Shown here piece by piece: positions 33,517 to 46,262 of a stretch of 64,000 nucleotides of DNA (position 1 is its first letter; each line of letters opens with the position of its first letter). The notes under the pieces were generated by a model that did no database searches, was not told where the DNA came from, and was given only the letters and a program-made list of their open reading frames with translations. The translations under genes and the position numbers were made by a program. Source of the stretch: Cryptomeria japonica (Eukaryota > Streptophyta > Pinopsida > Cupressales > Cupressaceae); assembly GCF_030272615.1 (NCBI RefSeq), contig NC_081411.1, positions 824,720,397 to 824,784,396 of the forward strand, written 5' to 3'.

Positions 33517-35344
33517 TGATGCTCTGCAAAAAGGATTAGAAAATCTGTTTGATGACAACACACACAAGAGCACAAGAAACAAACATTAGTGTTAGCAACA
33601 AAAGATTATCCTAAACAGGCATATCAAGAGAGATATTAAGCATGAAATAGAAAGCATATAAACATAGAATAAAATAGCTAATCAAGATGCTCATAGTTGC
33701 TCCTCCCTTGTTCCTCTCCTCTCCAAGTCCCAAATGAGTGTAGCTCTCAGCAGCTTTTTGCACTATGGATGCTTATGGAGGATTGAGATTGTAGTATAGC
33801 TCTAAATGTGAAATAAAAAGCTAATACTAATACTAAAATGATGTATTTTAACCAAAAAGACAAGATGTTAGATTGCTTATGCTAAAATGCTCTCTAAAAA
33901 TGTCTATAGCCTAAATGCATACAAGTTTTCAGGATCTGGATTATGAAGGAATGGGCTCTATTTATAGGAAAAATGGAGCAATGGATGGCCAGGATTGAAA
34001 GGTTTAATCAAGGGTCAAGCTTGAAAGTTGGGGATCCATGTGCACAATTTGCACCAATGAAATGGTGACAAGTGTCAACATAAGATTGGGTTGAGAGAAG
34101 AGGTTGGAGGCGTTAAATGCCTGAGGAGACCTCATGGTTATCTAGAAGGTAAGGGTCAAGCCTAAATTAGGATTACCCACTGGATTAGGAGTTAATGCAA
34201 GGATAAACCTTTGTGCAAATGATTAAGAGATAATCATGGTCAAAGCATTAAAGGCTCGATGAGACCCTTGGGTTGGGTAGAGGTTGAGTCAAAACAAATG
34301 TTTTAACCATGTGGGAGGGTTTGAGGTAACCATTAATGGTTATTGGAGACTTTGGGGATTAAGTGGTTGAAGGTTGAAAGCCTTCAATGGTTATCAAAGA
34401 CTTTGAGCCATTTAGTGGTTGAAGGTTGGAAGCTTTCAAAGGTTATCCAAGACTTTGAGACATTTAGTGGTTGAAGGTTGAAAGCCTTTAATGGTTATCA
34501 AAGACTTTTAGGCTTTAAGAAGTGACTCCATTTTGCTTAGGAATGTGACAATAATTAGGGGATGGATTAAGTTAATTAGGAAGGGGTTAGAAGAATCTAG
34601 AAGGGGATTAGATTTTGCAAGTTGATTTGGTGGGTGAGGGAAAATAGGATTTTATTAAAATAAAAATTCATTTATTTCAATAAATGTGTGCAAGTTGTAT
34701 TTGGATAAATATTCAAATAAATATTAATTTATTTAAATGAGAAAATGGAAGATAAAGCATTAAAATGCTTGAAGACTTTAAGGAAAACCATTAAAGTCTT
34801 AAGAAGACTATAGAAGGAAGCCATCAAGTTTGAAGACTTTAAAGCCATCAAGTTTGAATACTTTAAGGGAAACCATTAAAGGTTTCAAGTGGGTGAGGAT
34901 AAATAGGATTTTAAATAAATAATTTATTTAAAATAGTTGTGCAACTTGCTTTTGTAGGAAAATACAAGTGGGTGGAGGATAAAGGTGATTTAAATAAATG
35001 ATTTATTTATTTAAATGTGAGAGGTGGGATTTTGGGGGATTTAAATAAATATTAATTTATTTAAATGTGAGAGGTGGGATTTTGGGGGATTTAAATAAAT
35101 ATTAATTTATTTAAATGTGAGAGAAGATTTAATTAAACAAATATGATTTATTTATTTAATTAATGGTATGAATTTGGTTAAGTGAATTAAATCAAATAAA
35201 TTGAATAATTTATTTAATTAATAGGAGAAGAGGGTTAAGATGAATTAATTAAATATTAATTTAATTAATTATTAATTGATGGTTAAATAATCAAATAAAT
35301 ACTAAGTATTCATTTAATTAAGTGGACAGATTTATGTGACTACA
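33517..35344 (-). repeat. G2 5' LTR
   Basis: 1,828 bp with TG...CA ends, partner of 19,244-21,085. The TATA box is at 33955-33967. The last ~190 bases (33517-33706, the U5 side) do not match the other LTR well, see findings. Confidence 0.92.
33955..33967 (-). promoter_or_regulatory. TATA box driving G2
   Basis: CTATAAATAGAGC in element sense within the 5' LTR; transcription would start near 33925. Confidence 0.7.
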
Positions 35345-35349
35345 ATTAG
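35345..35349. repeat. Target site duplication of G2, right copy (ATTAG)
   Basis: Identical to 19239-19243. Confidence 0.85.
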
Positions 35350-35653
35350 CTTATGTGTGTTTCCATTTGATTTAAACTAGCAATCACACCTTGGTGTGCA
35401 ATGGGTATGCCGAAAAGGTATGGAAAGTCAATTTGATATTTTTTTGCGTATTTTTTGCACATTTGTGTAATACATGAGATCAATTGGTAGGTCCTTTTGT
35501 TTGTGCTACAATGGTCTCAACGGAGAAGTGATAGCTTGTAGAGGGATCCAAAGATGATTTAGATAAAACCTATGAATTAGGAAGATAATCTCGCTTCACT
35601 GCCAACAAGGGAGAGTGAGATAGAGGGACAGAAGGTGAGAGAATAAAAAGAGG

Positions 35654-35655
<2 letters not shown>

Positions 35656-35728
<73 letters not shown>
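35656..35728. repeat. (GA)n microsatellite
   Basis: About 36 GA units inside a longer purine-rich (G/A) stretch from 35600 to 36040. Confidence 0.95.
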
Positions 35729-35731
<3 letters not shown>

Positions 35732-36041
35732 CAAATGGAGATGGAGATAAAGATATAGATATAAAGAGAGGGGGGAGTGATAGGGATAGAAAGAGGGAGG
35801 GATGGGGATAAAAAGGAGAGATAGAGAGATAGATGTAACTTGGGAAAGATAGAGGGGTGAGAGAGAGAAATATATAAAGAGTGAGAGATGGAAGGAGAGA
35901 TGAATAAGGAGAGGGAATTGAATGAAGAAAGAAAGAGGGAGACAATTAGAGGGGAAGTTGGGGAGATAGAATGGTAAAGATACATGAATTGATAAATAGA
36001 GGGAGAGATAGAGAGAAGAATATAAAGAGACTAAGAGAAAT

Positions 36042-36167
<126 letters not shown>

Positions 36168-37475
36168 TTTTACTTTATAACTTTTCATTTATATGTTGTT
36201 TGAAATTTACTTTATTATATAAATAAAAATTCAAAATATAATTATTATACAATGATTAATATTTTAAAAAGATAAATAATTATAAATTAAATTAATTTTA
36301 GTCTTTTAATTGTTATTTGCAATTTCATAAAAAGATATAAATCATTAAAAAAGAAAACTTAATTAAAATTAAAAATTAAGTAAAATAAATTAAATGAAAA
36401 ATCATAATATATCAAATTCCAAATACTAAAAAAATGGTAAATATTAAACTTATTAAATTAAAAACTAATAGAAAAACGCAAAAATAATTTTTAAATTTAT
36501 TATAATTGAAATATCAATAATACTATATAAATTAAAGTAAAAATTTAAATAGTTAAAAATTAAATTAATTCTAACTACTTTTAATTATTATTTCTAATTT
36601 TATAAAATGAAAAATAATGAAAATGAATTTCAAATTTAAATAAAATTAAAAATTAGAATAAAAATTAAAAGCAAAGTTAAAATATACTGAAATTGAAATA
36701 TTAATAAAATAAAAAATTTAAAAATTAATAATTAATACTAAAAATTTTAAATAATAAGTAATTAAAAATATGTATTTTTATTCAAAACATATTATCTACA
36801 TGTGTATTAAAAAATTAAAGAATTTTCATTTAATACATATTAAAATTAATTATTTATATAAATATATTATAATATAATAATTAAAATAAATTAAAAAATA
36901 AAATTATAATAATATTTATAAAATTCGAATATATAATTAAGAACTATTGTGCTATATATATACATAAGTAACATAAATGAAAAAAAGTTTTAAACATTTT
37001 AAAATTAAAAAGCTTTAAATTTTTTACTAAAAGGCTTTTTTTGACATGTCAGTTAGGACTTTTTAAGTTTTTGACTAAATTAATTCATGCTTGAGGTTGG
37101 AGTTAATGTCCAACTTGTTGTAGTCGATAAAAAATTATACCATTTCGTACCTGAAGTAGCTAGGAAATCGAATAAGCAATTTTCAATCATTGATTTAAAA
37201 GTAGAGGTTGTCCATTTCAAATAAGAGATGAGTTCAGGATAATGAAATTTAATAATAATGTGAATTGAAAATTTTAACACTTTAACAATGATATGAATTT
37301 ATATGAGTGACGAAAATAACACTAATGAACTTTCTGTGTTAATTTTATGTTTCTTATATACATAAAAAGAATCATCATTTGTATAAAATAGTCAAATTTC
37401 ATTTGTGTGAGTTTTTAACATTACCAAGATTCAAGATTTGTATCCATTCATTATCTAACTTAGAGTCTTTTGATA

Positions 37476-37638
37476 GGACACGTCTATTCTGGCTCCAAAA
37501 CGACAAAATGGATTGACTAACACACGTGTTAGTCGTGCATTTTACACCGTCGATTTTGCAATAAACGGTTACGATTGACTAACACGTCGCTATCACGTTG
37601 TACAAAAGGTCCGTTTTGAAGCCAAAATAGCCACAGCC
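37476..37638. mobile_element. MITE with 9-bp target duplication (Mutator-like)
   Basis: A 163-bp noncoding unit with imperfect 27-bp terminal inverted repeats (left GGACACGTCTATTCTGGCTC, right in reverse GGCTGTGGCTATTTTGGCTT, both then CAAAACG; 20 of 27 bases agree). It is bracketed by CTTTTGATA at 37467-37475 and 37639-37647. A 9-bp duplication points to the Mutator group. GATTGACTAACACACGTG-like sequences repeat inside it. Confidence 0.75.
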
Positions 37639-37647
37639 CTTTTGATA

Positions 37648-39166
37648 ATTACTAGTTTTAGCTCAAGGATGATAAGAAAAAGTGTTTTTGTTGTTTCTTC
37701 ATTGCTAAGAGTCTCTACTACAAGGCATTGCTAGCCTCAGTGAATTAGAACCCTATACTCATTTAGTTTATAAGTTATACTTATATTATATTTAAATTGT
37801 TAGAGCATTAGAGTTATCTTACTTCTATCATAATCACTTGTAATAAAACTAGAATATAATAACTGATTTCATTATGAAATCAAAACCCTATATCCCTACT
37901 TATTTATGCAATCTAGTCATGGAAACCCTAGCTAAATTATAATCCCTGACTCATGGAGTCTAAGAAAATCACTTTTGAAATTCATTGATTGATTAATAAG
38001 TATTGATTTAATTTACACCATGATCATAACATTAAACCTTAACAATAAATATAAACCAAAAATCTTGAATTGTAATATCTAAACATGAACCCTAAAGCAA
38101 GCATTAAATACATTAAAAAATAACAAAAAACCTACCTAGAAGTCTTTGAAAACCACGAGATTGGTGAGAGGAAATGGCAAGTGGAAAAGCCTAGTGGCAG
38201 TAGGTGAGAATCAAGTACTTGTCCATGTAGTCATTGTCTACTATAAGAAAAAAATGAGTTTGCAACAATTTTTTTTTTTGAAAAAAAAAAACTTTCGGGA
38301 AGCAAGTGTCTATTTGTAAATATGTATCCATTTTGAGAAAATTTAAGTTGGTATCCCAAACCGCAACAAGTATCTAAAAAGGTGTGCAATGCTTAATGGG
38401 TATCCATTTTTTTTAATGTGAGCCGATTCTTATTGAGATTTTTTTTTTTTTTAAAGATTTCTTCTCTATGTGGATCCAACTTCTTGCAAGTACTTGTGTA
38501 TATGATATGTTTTTACTAAGTGAAAGTTTTTCAAAACATATTTGATGTTTATGATTTGTTTTAACTAATTGACAATATTTAAGTTCAGCTCTAGCAATTT
38601 TTTTTAGATACAGATTGATTATCCTTTAGACAAACACTGAGATATTAATTTAATGACTCCTTGAAAATATTAAAAAATATATATATATGAAGACACGTAG
38701 ACAATAAGCCAGGTATTCATAGAAGCAAGTAATGTAGTAATGTTGCTATGATTTTTATGTTGGATTCTTTTTGACTGATATGTGATGAATAAACTTAAGA
38801 TAAAGACCAATCTCTATAAATTGACATATATAAGACTAAAAAAGACTTAAATAATGTATTAAAAGAATGATGTACCTTATACATTTACCATTGCATAAAA
38901 AACAAATAAATCACAATAATCCAAAAAATAAATTAAAAAATTTACCATTATAATATAAACCGTCAATAATACAAATCATACAACCAAACCAAATCTCATA
39001 TTACAAGTTAGTAACATATTTTAAAAATTCTTACGTAAACATTACTAACCGTATTAGAATTTAGCTGGTTTTACTGATTAGACATAAAAAATAAAAAAAA
39101 ATATACTCCCAAATGGGCTGCTGCGTGGAAGCTGCCATCCATATTGACACACGTGTCCATCTAATA
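37648..39166. other. Unassigned AT-rich intergenic sequence
   Basis: No gene, LTR or clear repeat seen. Confidence 0.5.
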
Positions 39167-39289
39167 AAGTATGCGATTAGACCAGTAATCAATTCTAAAG
39201 CATATGATTAGATCTGTAATCAATTCTAAAGCATATGATTAGATCTGTGATCAAATAATAAGTATATGATTACATCTGTAACCAATTAC
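39167..39289. repeat. 31-bp tandem repeat, four units
   Basis: Units of the form AAAGCATATGATTAGATCTG then TAATCAATTCT, with small differences in the first and last. Confidence 0.85.
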
Positions 39290-41076
39290 ATCAAGAAACA
39301 TTTGATGCCTGTGCCCCGCCACGAGCATTGGACTCAAAATTCAAACCTATTAATATCAAAAACATGACCCATGTTCCTTTGTGACCTTACTAATGACCCA
39401 AAAAAAACATATTATTATTATTATATATCAAGCATTGTGTTTGGAAAAATATAATCCATCTTCAAATCACTATTTCATTTGCTTTGCAAGTGAGAACAAG
39501 AGTCGACCAAAGCTTTCCTTTAGATAGCGACAACAATTGCGTATATCTCGTTGAAAAGGGCAAAGCAAGTACAGAAGCTGAAATGGTCAATAATAAGCAA
39601 AATATTTGTTTTGCAGTCATAGTTTTATCCTTACCCACATAAGACAATGTTAGTAAATCATACACTTCTTCTAACAAATGATGTGCATTCACTATTCGAA
39701 AAGTATAGCTGATCAGATTTATTGAAAGCTTAAGATTTCTATAAGTCAATGTGAGCATTTCTAGAAGGGAAGTGCAGGTGCACCGGATTGACTTGACTTG
39801 GAATGGAACAACCTTCAACACCAAAAACTATTGAGAAGAGACTTTGTATCAATGATATCAGATTTATAGAATCTATAATTTGCTTTGTTACTAGATTTTT
39901 TATTTAGATTAATGTTTGACTCGTGATCCTCCATCATTTTTATGATTCTCGGCTTTCTTTTATGAAAAACTATTACACAGTCTAAACTAGAAATCTAATA
40001 ACAAATCAAGAAACTTCTTATATTCAACAAAACAAATGCCAGAAAACCTCCTCCATGTTTGAGGAGCCATGGAGCTCATTACATTGCATATACAATTCAA
40101 GGATATCTGCTTATTCTATTATGAACTAGTAATATAGTAATACATGCTATAAAGAAAATAATCAGTGAAAATCCAAATCTGGCAACCATGTCCATTCATA
40201 TTGATCAGAAGAAATTTATTGAGAGTTCTTGCTTGGTGCAGGGATTGGTGCTCCTTGGATTGCTGTCCTAAATCAGAAAGGGTATTTAGGGTTGGTGCTC
40301 CTTAGATTGGTGCCGTAAACACTCACAACTGTGAACCTTCATGATATGTATTATGGACCACATACTTTGTGTTATAAGCCACATAAATTTAGTCACACTG
40401 TTGTGATATGAACACATAACCCATACAAGATGGTATCCATTGTATATAGACCCATCTCTGCATATTTTCAAGGTGATTAGCCAATGCATTTCTGTTTCAT
40501 CATAAAATGGAGGAACTCAGAGCAAGATTACACGTTTTATGAACTCAGAGCAAGATTACACATTCTATATATGAGAATAGAAGAAAAGACAGAGAGAATA
40601 TGGAAATGATACCCATTATACCTATCATACCTATTATGAGAATTTTCTTCTGATTAAAACACAAATTCCATGTTAGATTCATAAGTTCTATGAATTCCAC
40701 CTTCAATTCTAAAGAGTGATAATGATACCCATTATACCCTTTTGAAATTCCCTACTTCAATCATAACTCATTGCATAAACCCTTTGTAATTCCCTACTTT
40801 CATGAATTCAAATGAAATCAAAGTCATCCTAGACAAACTCAGAAAAAACCATTAAATCCATCCAAACTGAGGGAGGCCTACACAAACCCAAAGTATAAGC
40901 AGCCATTAGAGAAGTATGAAGCTCTTCGAAATCCTCTGTTTCTCAGCTGCCATCCACAAAAGCCACCAAGAGTTACAGTATATGCATATATATATATAAA
41001 GACATACCTAGTGATGATAAATTCATTGTGCAGAGGTTGCCTGTGTATGAGAAGGAAAAAGAGTGAGTGAGTGGGC
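39290..41076. other. Intergenic; probable 3' part of the MIR164 transcription unit on its right side
   Basis: No conserved protein frame. The 120-residue minus frame at 39462-39824 is not recognised. In minus sense, ATCACTAGGTATGTC (about 41010) and GTGGATGGCAG (about 40940) could be a small intron of the primary MIR164 transcript; this is only a sequence resemblance. Confidence 0.4.
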
Positions 41077-41083
41077 AATCCAT

Positions 41084-41104
41084 GTTGGAGAAGGGGAGCA
41101 CGTG
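41084..41104 (-). ncRNA. MIR164: miR164 star strand (3p)
   Basis: 21 nt, CACGTGCTCCCC...CTCCAAC, positioned to leave two-base 3' overhangs with the 5p arm. Confidence 0.88.
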
Positions 41105-41149
41105 CGAGCGAGGGAAGTACCTCTGCAACTCTGAACTGAAGCCTTGCTT

Positions 41150-41170
41150 CGCACGTGCCCTGCTTCTCCA
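41150..41170 (-). ncRNA. MIR164: mature miR164 (5p)
   Basis: 21 nt on the minus strand, TGGAGAAGCAGGG...CACGTGCG, starting with U as AGO1-loaded miRNAs usually do. Confidence 0.93.
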
Positions 41171-41252
41171 ACGTGTATTCACACACCAATCTGACTTAAA
41201 CAGAGTGCTGGAAAACTCTGCTTTCATTGCGAGGCTTAGCAAATAGATAGGC

Positions 41253-41260
41253 TATATTTA
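41253..41260 (-). promoter_or_regulatory. TATA-like box of MIR164
   Basis: In minus sense CCATAAATATAGCC; a start near 41225 would put the hairpin about 50 nt into the transcript. Confidence 0.5.
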
Positions 41261-44200
41261 TGGAGGCAGAGGAGAGGAGGGATATTTATTGGGGGTGCTT
41301 AATGTTTGCGTGAAGAGAAATAGTACGCAGCAATGCAAAATAGTTGAACGTACTGCACTGCAATTGTAATTCCCCTTTGCGTGTTTGAACGCCCAAACAC
41401 AGCCATGGCGTAGTGATGGCAGGCAGCTACACCTGTCAGAGCAATCCTTCACATTTTTCATGGAAGGAGAAGAACTCGAACACATGACGTGGTGGTCGGG
41501 AAGAGAAGAGAAAACAAAAACAAAAACAAAAAAAATGATCTCGAGTTTCATCCCTATTTTTGAAGCAGGCAGACGTAAATTGCAGTATTTCCTGCGTCAT
41601 CACAAGATCATACATGGCATGGGTAAAATCTGGGAATAGTGTACGAAAACCCTCGAGAATGATGTCAAACAGGGGCGCCTATATTTTTATTTGCCCTGCA
41701 ATTAGGGTTTCAATGACGAATTCAATTAGGGTTTGGCGTGGGCAATCTCCGGATTAATGGAGAAAATTTGCACCTCGTTTTTCTTGAATTCCTCTGACCC
41801 TAAAGATTCTCAAAGATGTGAATTGCAATTATTGACTGCAATTCACTCGGGCCCAGCCTCAACTATTTTAGGTTGAAATTTTTAATTCACGCCTCAACTT
41901 GTCCTCGTGGACCTTCAAAACTTGAATTTTTTACTTGTAATGGTCAATAATTACTGCCAGCATTCAGATTTTCATCACTTCCATTCAAATTTTGGGTTGG
42001 ATCGGATTTTGCAGTTTTCGAATATCATTCATTACAATTCTCAGCAAAAGTTTCTCCCTTATCAATTTCGAGACCTGAATTTTCAATTTTTCTGTATAAA
42101 AAATTTCGCCACGTTACAAATAGTATTTTATTCGATGACAGTAGGTGCCAATTTTTATGTTTTTTTTAAATTTAAAATTTAAGAAAGGCCAACTTTTAGA
42201 ATTGAATTGATATAGATATGTTGGCGGATACACAGCCTTGCATTTTTTAATATACTGACAGTTTTTCTATAACTTAATAATTATAAAATTGACAGTTTTC
42301 AATAACGTAGACTGAAACATATATATTATTATCTACCAATGTGACGTCTTACGTGCTAAATCAATATACTATATTGGCAGTTTGCTAAGTTAATGTAGTG
42401 ATTGGACAGGTACATTGCCTCGTTTAAGAAGCAAAAACATGGTGAAGATGTAAAGTTCAAAACATCTACAATTACCTCTTAGAAAATATTAAATTTAGAT
42501 ATATATCAATAGTTTTTTAATTTTAAGTACTATATATTGATATTTTTTAATAAAAAAAATTGAATTGTATTTTTAGATATATTACTAATTTTTTTTGTTA
42601 ATAAGATCCACCAATTAAAGAAAAACTTGTTAGTCCTTGTTTTTTGTGAAGCAAATTGTTGGTGATTAGGAATGAATTTTGCAAGATAAAAAAGGAGAGA
42701 TGTCATTATTTACTTTTCCTTTTTCATATAAATTATTTTTTAATCCACATGAAAAGTTACACTCAAGATCTTTACTTGTATAAGATTTTGGGATGGGGAC
42801 CTAGACATTATTATTTGTGATTGCAACCAAAATGCATAGGCCACATAAGTCAAAGGAAAATATAACAACTAAATGATGTGAAGACAATTCATATAAAAAG
42901 ACACAAAAGGGGAAACTTGTGGGATTTGCAAAGCATGTTTGAGGGGCAATCATAAAAAAACAAACATAGTAATAGACTAGACTACTTCATATTGAATATA
43001 GTATTGGAAAAGAAAGCTTCAAACTATAATATTATCTTTCATACTAAGCAATAAATAAACATAATAATAAACACATCACGAGACACGTTTCTCAAAAACA
43101 TGGAGCAGCAATTGCGTATATAGTAGAAACTCTCAAAATCAATCCCAAAATGGAAGAAAATTATAAATTGTTTTATTATTATTTCATAGCGATACAACAC
43201 AAACACCCTCAAACAACTCGCGATTTGAAAGAAAACTACTACTTTCAAACAAAAGACAGAGAAAGGGAGACCCGAGTGACCTTATAATCTTCAACAAAGT
43301 ATGGACTATGAGCAAAGCCATAAGGACAACATTCATTGGATCCCATGTAGAAGGTCAGGAGGAGCTTAGGGAAGGAAGGACATTGATATCTCTTGATGTG
43401 GTTGAGGGTATCTGCACAAAAGTTAAAATGGTATTTTTTGGGGGACAAGGTTTTATATTTGTTCGCATGTCATTAGTTGTCATGGTGTTGTGTCGTAAAG
43501 TTTTTCCCTTTTAGTTTAGATGGTTATTTGTAAAGTCAAGTATTGGTTGTCATTATACTTGAATTCAAATAACAGACGAAAACATCTAGTTTTATAAATC
43601 ACATCAATGAAACAACCATTCATATGGTATTATGTATATAGATATGACACACATGAGCATGTCTAATTGCATCAATCGATGAAGATCAAAGTATTTATTG
43701 TAGTTGATTCTGACAATTCAATGAGACATATTATATATTAGATCTCAATAACATGGATCAATAATTTGAGCACCGATATCTAATTACCAATCTCCACCAA
43801 CTTGGCACCCCTAGGTGAACCACATCGATTAGGCATCATGACTTTGGTCAAATGGATTGAATCACTCATATCACTAGAATCTTTGTATTTAGTCCATAAT
43901 TGTTCATTGTTGGGTAATCCACTATTGCTCTTTATGGGTAATCCACTATTGTTCATTGCTGGGTAATGTAGAGAGGTTCCTAATTCCACAATCAAGAAAT
44001 CAGTGATCATTTGGTGTTTTCAACCAATTTTCCCATAGATGGTAGGCCATTATTCTTTTGTATTATATTAGATGACCCATCTCATTGGTTCATATAAGGT
44101 GATTGATACTATATACCTTGATGTACATTTTTTTGTCTAACATTTTTTGGGGTGTTTTGCACACAACTAAATAAAAGATATTATTGATGTGGTTATATTG

Positions 44201-44694
44201 ATGATGCCTAAAACCCCAAATAATAGCTTTAAGATCTTAACTCACTAACAACGACATGTTGAAGTTTTTGTGAACTATCAATTTATTGTTTAAGAGCTTG
44301 AGGGATGTAAAGTCAAAGTGTGTGGCTATTAAGTCCTCTCCCCTATCACATTAAGCATAGAGTTTTAGACAATTTTTCCTTGCACCTTTTCAAATGATAT
44401 TGTTATTGTTAATTAAATTAAGTCATACTTATATTGTCAAGTTATAATAATTGTATTGTATATTTGGGAGCTAGCATGAAGAGAAATTGTAGTGGGCAAA
44501 CAAAGAATATAAGGGAGAACAACCATACAAAAAATCAAGTTAAGTCGCTATTGTCAACACAACCTCTTAGATTTATGAGGAATAATTTATTTTAGCATCA
44601 TCCATGCAAGACTAATAGTTAAGTAGAAAATGTTGTAATTTATAAAGTTCTAGCTCTATTAGATCCACCCCACCATAAAATTAATATTTGGTAT
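41261..44694. other. Intergenic host sequence upstream of MIR164
   Basis: Presumably includes the MIR164 promoter on its left side. No conserved protein gene recognised. A 67-residue minus frame at 43245-43448 (with PYGFAHSPYFVEDYKVTR) looks protein-like but I cannot name it. Confidence 0.4.
43899..43972. repeat. ~25-bp tandem repeat, three units
   Basis: ATTGTTCATTG plus TTGGGTAATCCACT and two variants. Confidence 0.8.
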
Positions 44695-44869
44695 TGTAGA
44701 CACCTAAAACTTGCACAACTAATTAAATGAATTTATATTTGTTTAATTACCCTAATCCGCCTATTGACTAAACTAAGGTTTAATCAATATCCCTTTTCTT
44801 CTAATCAACCATTAATCAAATTAAAGATTTAATTAATTCCCCCTTTCTTCTATCTAAGCCAATTTAATT

Positions 44870-45260
44870 AAATTCAACATTTAATTAAATAGCCCCTTCT
44901 AGCCGTTTTAATTAAAATACAACAGTTAATTAAATATCCCCTTCTAGCCATTTTAATTAAATTCGACAGTTAATTAAATATCCCCTTCTAGCCATTTTAA
45001 TTAAATTCAACAGTTAATTAAATATCCCCTTCTAGCCATTTTAATTAAATTCAACAGTTAATTAAATATCCCCTTTTAGCCATTTTAATTAAATTTTACA
45101 TTTAATTAGATATCCTCTTTTAGCCATTTTAATTAAATTCAACATTCAATTAAATATCCCCTTCTAGCCATTTTAATCAAATTCAACATTTAATTAAAAT
45201 CCCCTTTCCATTTTAATTAAATTCAACATTTAATTAAAATCCCCTTTCCCATTTAATTAA
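44870..45260 (+). repeat. 44-bp tandem repeats in U3 of G3
   Basis: Eight or nine units CCCCTTCTAGCCATTTTAAT plus TAAATTCAACAGTTAATTAAATAT, the later ones shortened. Confidence 0.9.
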
Positions 45261-46262
45261 ATTTATATTTAATTTAAAATCCCTATTTCCCTCACCCCAC
45301 TTGCATTTTACAACATATGCAAGTTGCATCTCCTTTTGGCTAAAATAAATCTTGTATTTTATCTAAAAAACAATATTTTCCTCCACCCACGTGCATTTTC
45401 TTACAAATGCAAGTTGCACCACAATTTTAAATAAATTAATTATTTATTTGAAATCCTATTTATCCCCATCCACTTGAAACCTTTAATGGCTTCCCTTAAA
45501 GTCTTCAAGCCTTTAACGGCTTCCTTCTAGAGTCTTCTCAAACCTTTAATGGTTTCCCTTAAAATCTTCTTAAGCCTTTAATGGTTCCCTCAAAGTCTTC
45601 AAGCATTTAATGCTTTATCCACATTTTCTCATTTAAATAAATTAAGATTTATTTAAATAAAATCCAAAATTCACATTCACGTTTAAATAAATTAATATTT
45701 ATTTAAATATCTATCCAAATACAAGTTGCATTCATTTTAGTTGAAATAAATCTTTTTATTTTAATTAAATATATATATATATATCTCCCACTTGCATTCT
45801 CCTATATTTTCCATTAACTTCCTAAGCATTCTTCTAGAACCTCTCAAAACCCACTTAATTAGTCTAATTCTTCTATCATGGTCACATCCCTAAATTTTGG
45901 GGAAGTCACTTCTAATTTTAGAAGAAAGTCTTCTAAATGCATTTAAATTTTTATCTTTTCAACAACCTAACTTTGTTAAGTTCCCCAAATTTGTAGGACT
46001 CACACAAAAGTCTTGAAGGATATCTAACTTCCAACAAGATAACCTCCAAGGTCTCCAAAGAGCTTTTAATGCTCTTACAAAACTTCACATTTTCAACACA
46101 TTGAGCTTTACACGAGATTTTGTCCATTGGACAATATCTTTATTCATTGGATAAAGCTTTATTCCATGAATTTGCCCGCATGGGATTAACCATTAATTCT
46201 TCTAAAGCATTTAATGCCTCCTCCCTCTCCTCTCAAGCAAGTCAACATGGGATTGGGTTGAA

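Larger units (their letters stand above)
19244..35344 (-). mobile_element. G2: complete 16.1-kb Ty3/gypsy element (Tat-like)
   Basis: Flanked by ATTAG duplications, with LTRs of 1,842 and 1,828 bp, primer site, 2.7-kb leader, a single Gag-Pol frame, a 2.4-kb noncoding tail and a polypurine tract, all on the minus strand. Integrase lies after RNase H, which makes it Ty3/gypsy. A second RNase H domain after the RT-linked one and the large size point to the Tat group. The pol frame carries only four stops and the main part of the LTRs differs by few bases, so it is the youngest autonomous-type element in the window, though now inactive. Confidence 0.93.
41077..41179 (-). ncRNA. MIR164: MIR164 microRNA precursor
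   Basis: On the minus strand the 5' arm (41170-41150) begins TGGAGAAGCAGGG and ends CACGTGCG, identical to the known miR164 form with a terminal G. The 3' arm (41104-41084) begins CACGTGCTCCCC and ends TTCTCCAAC, the expected star strand. The arms pair over 19 positions with two mismatches and two-base 3' overhangs; the loop is 45 nt and the lower stem continues to about 41179/41077. miR164 guides cleavage of NAC (NAM/CUC-type) transcription-factor mRNAs in organ boundary and root development. A TATA-like box lies about 85 bases upstream. The surrounding sequence is low in transposon DNA, as expected for a host gene. Confidence 0.93.

Noticed and set aside
44860-45260. CRISPR-like regular repeats
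   Set aside because: The 44-bp units are head-to-tail without unique spacers; this is a satellite inside an LTR of a eukaryotic genome.
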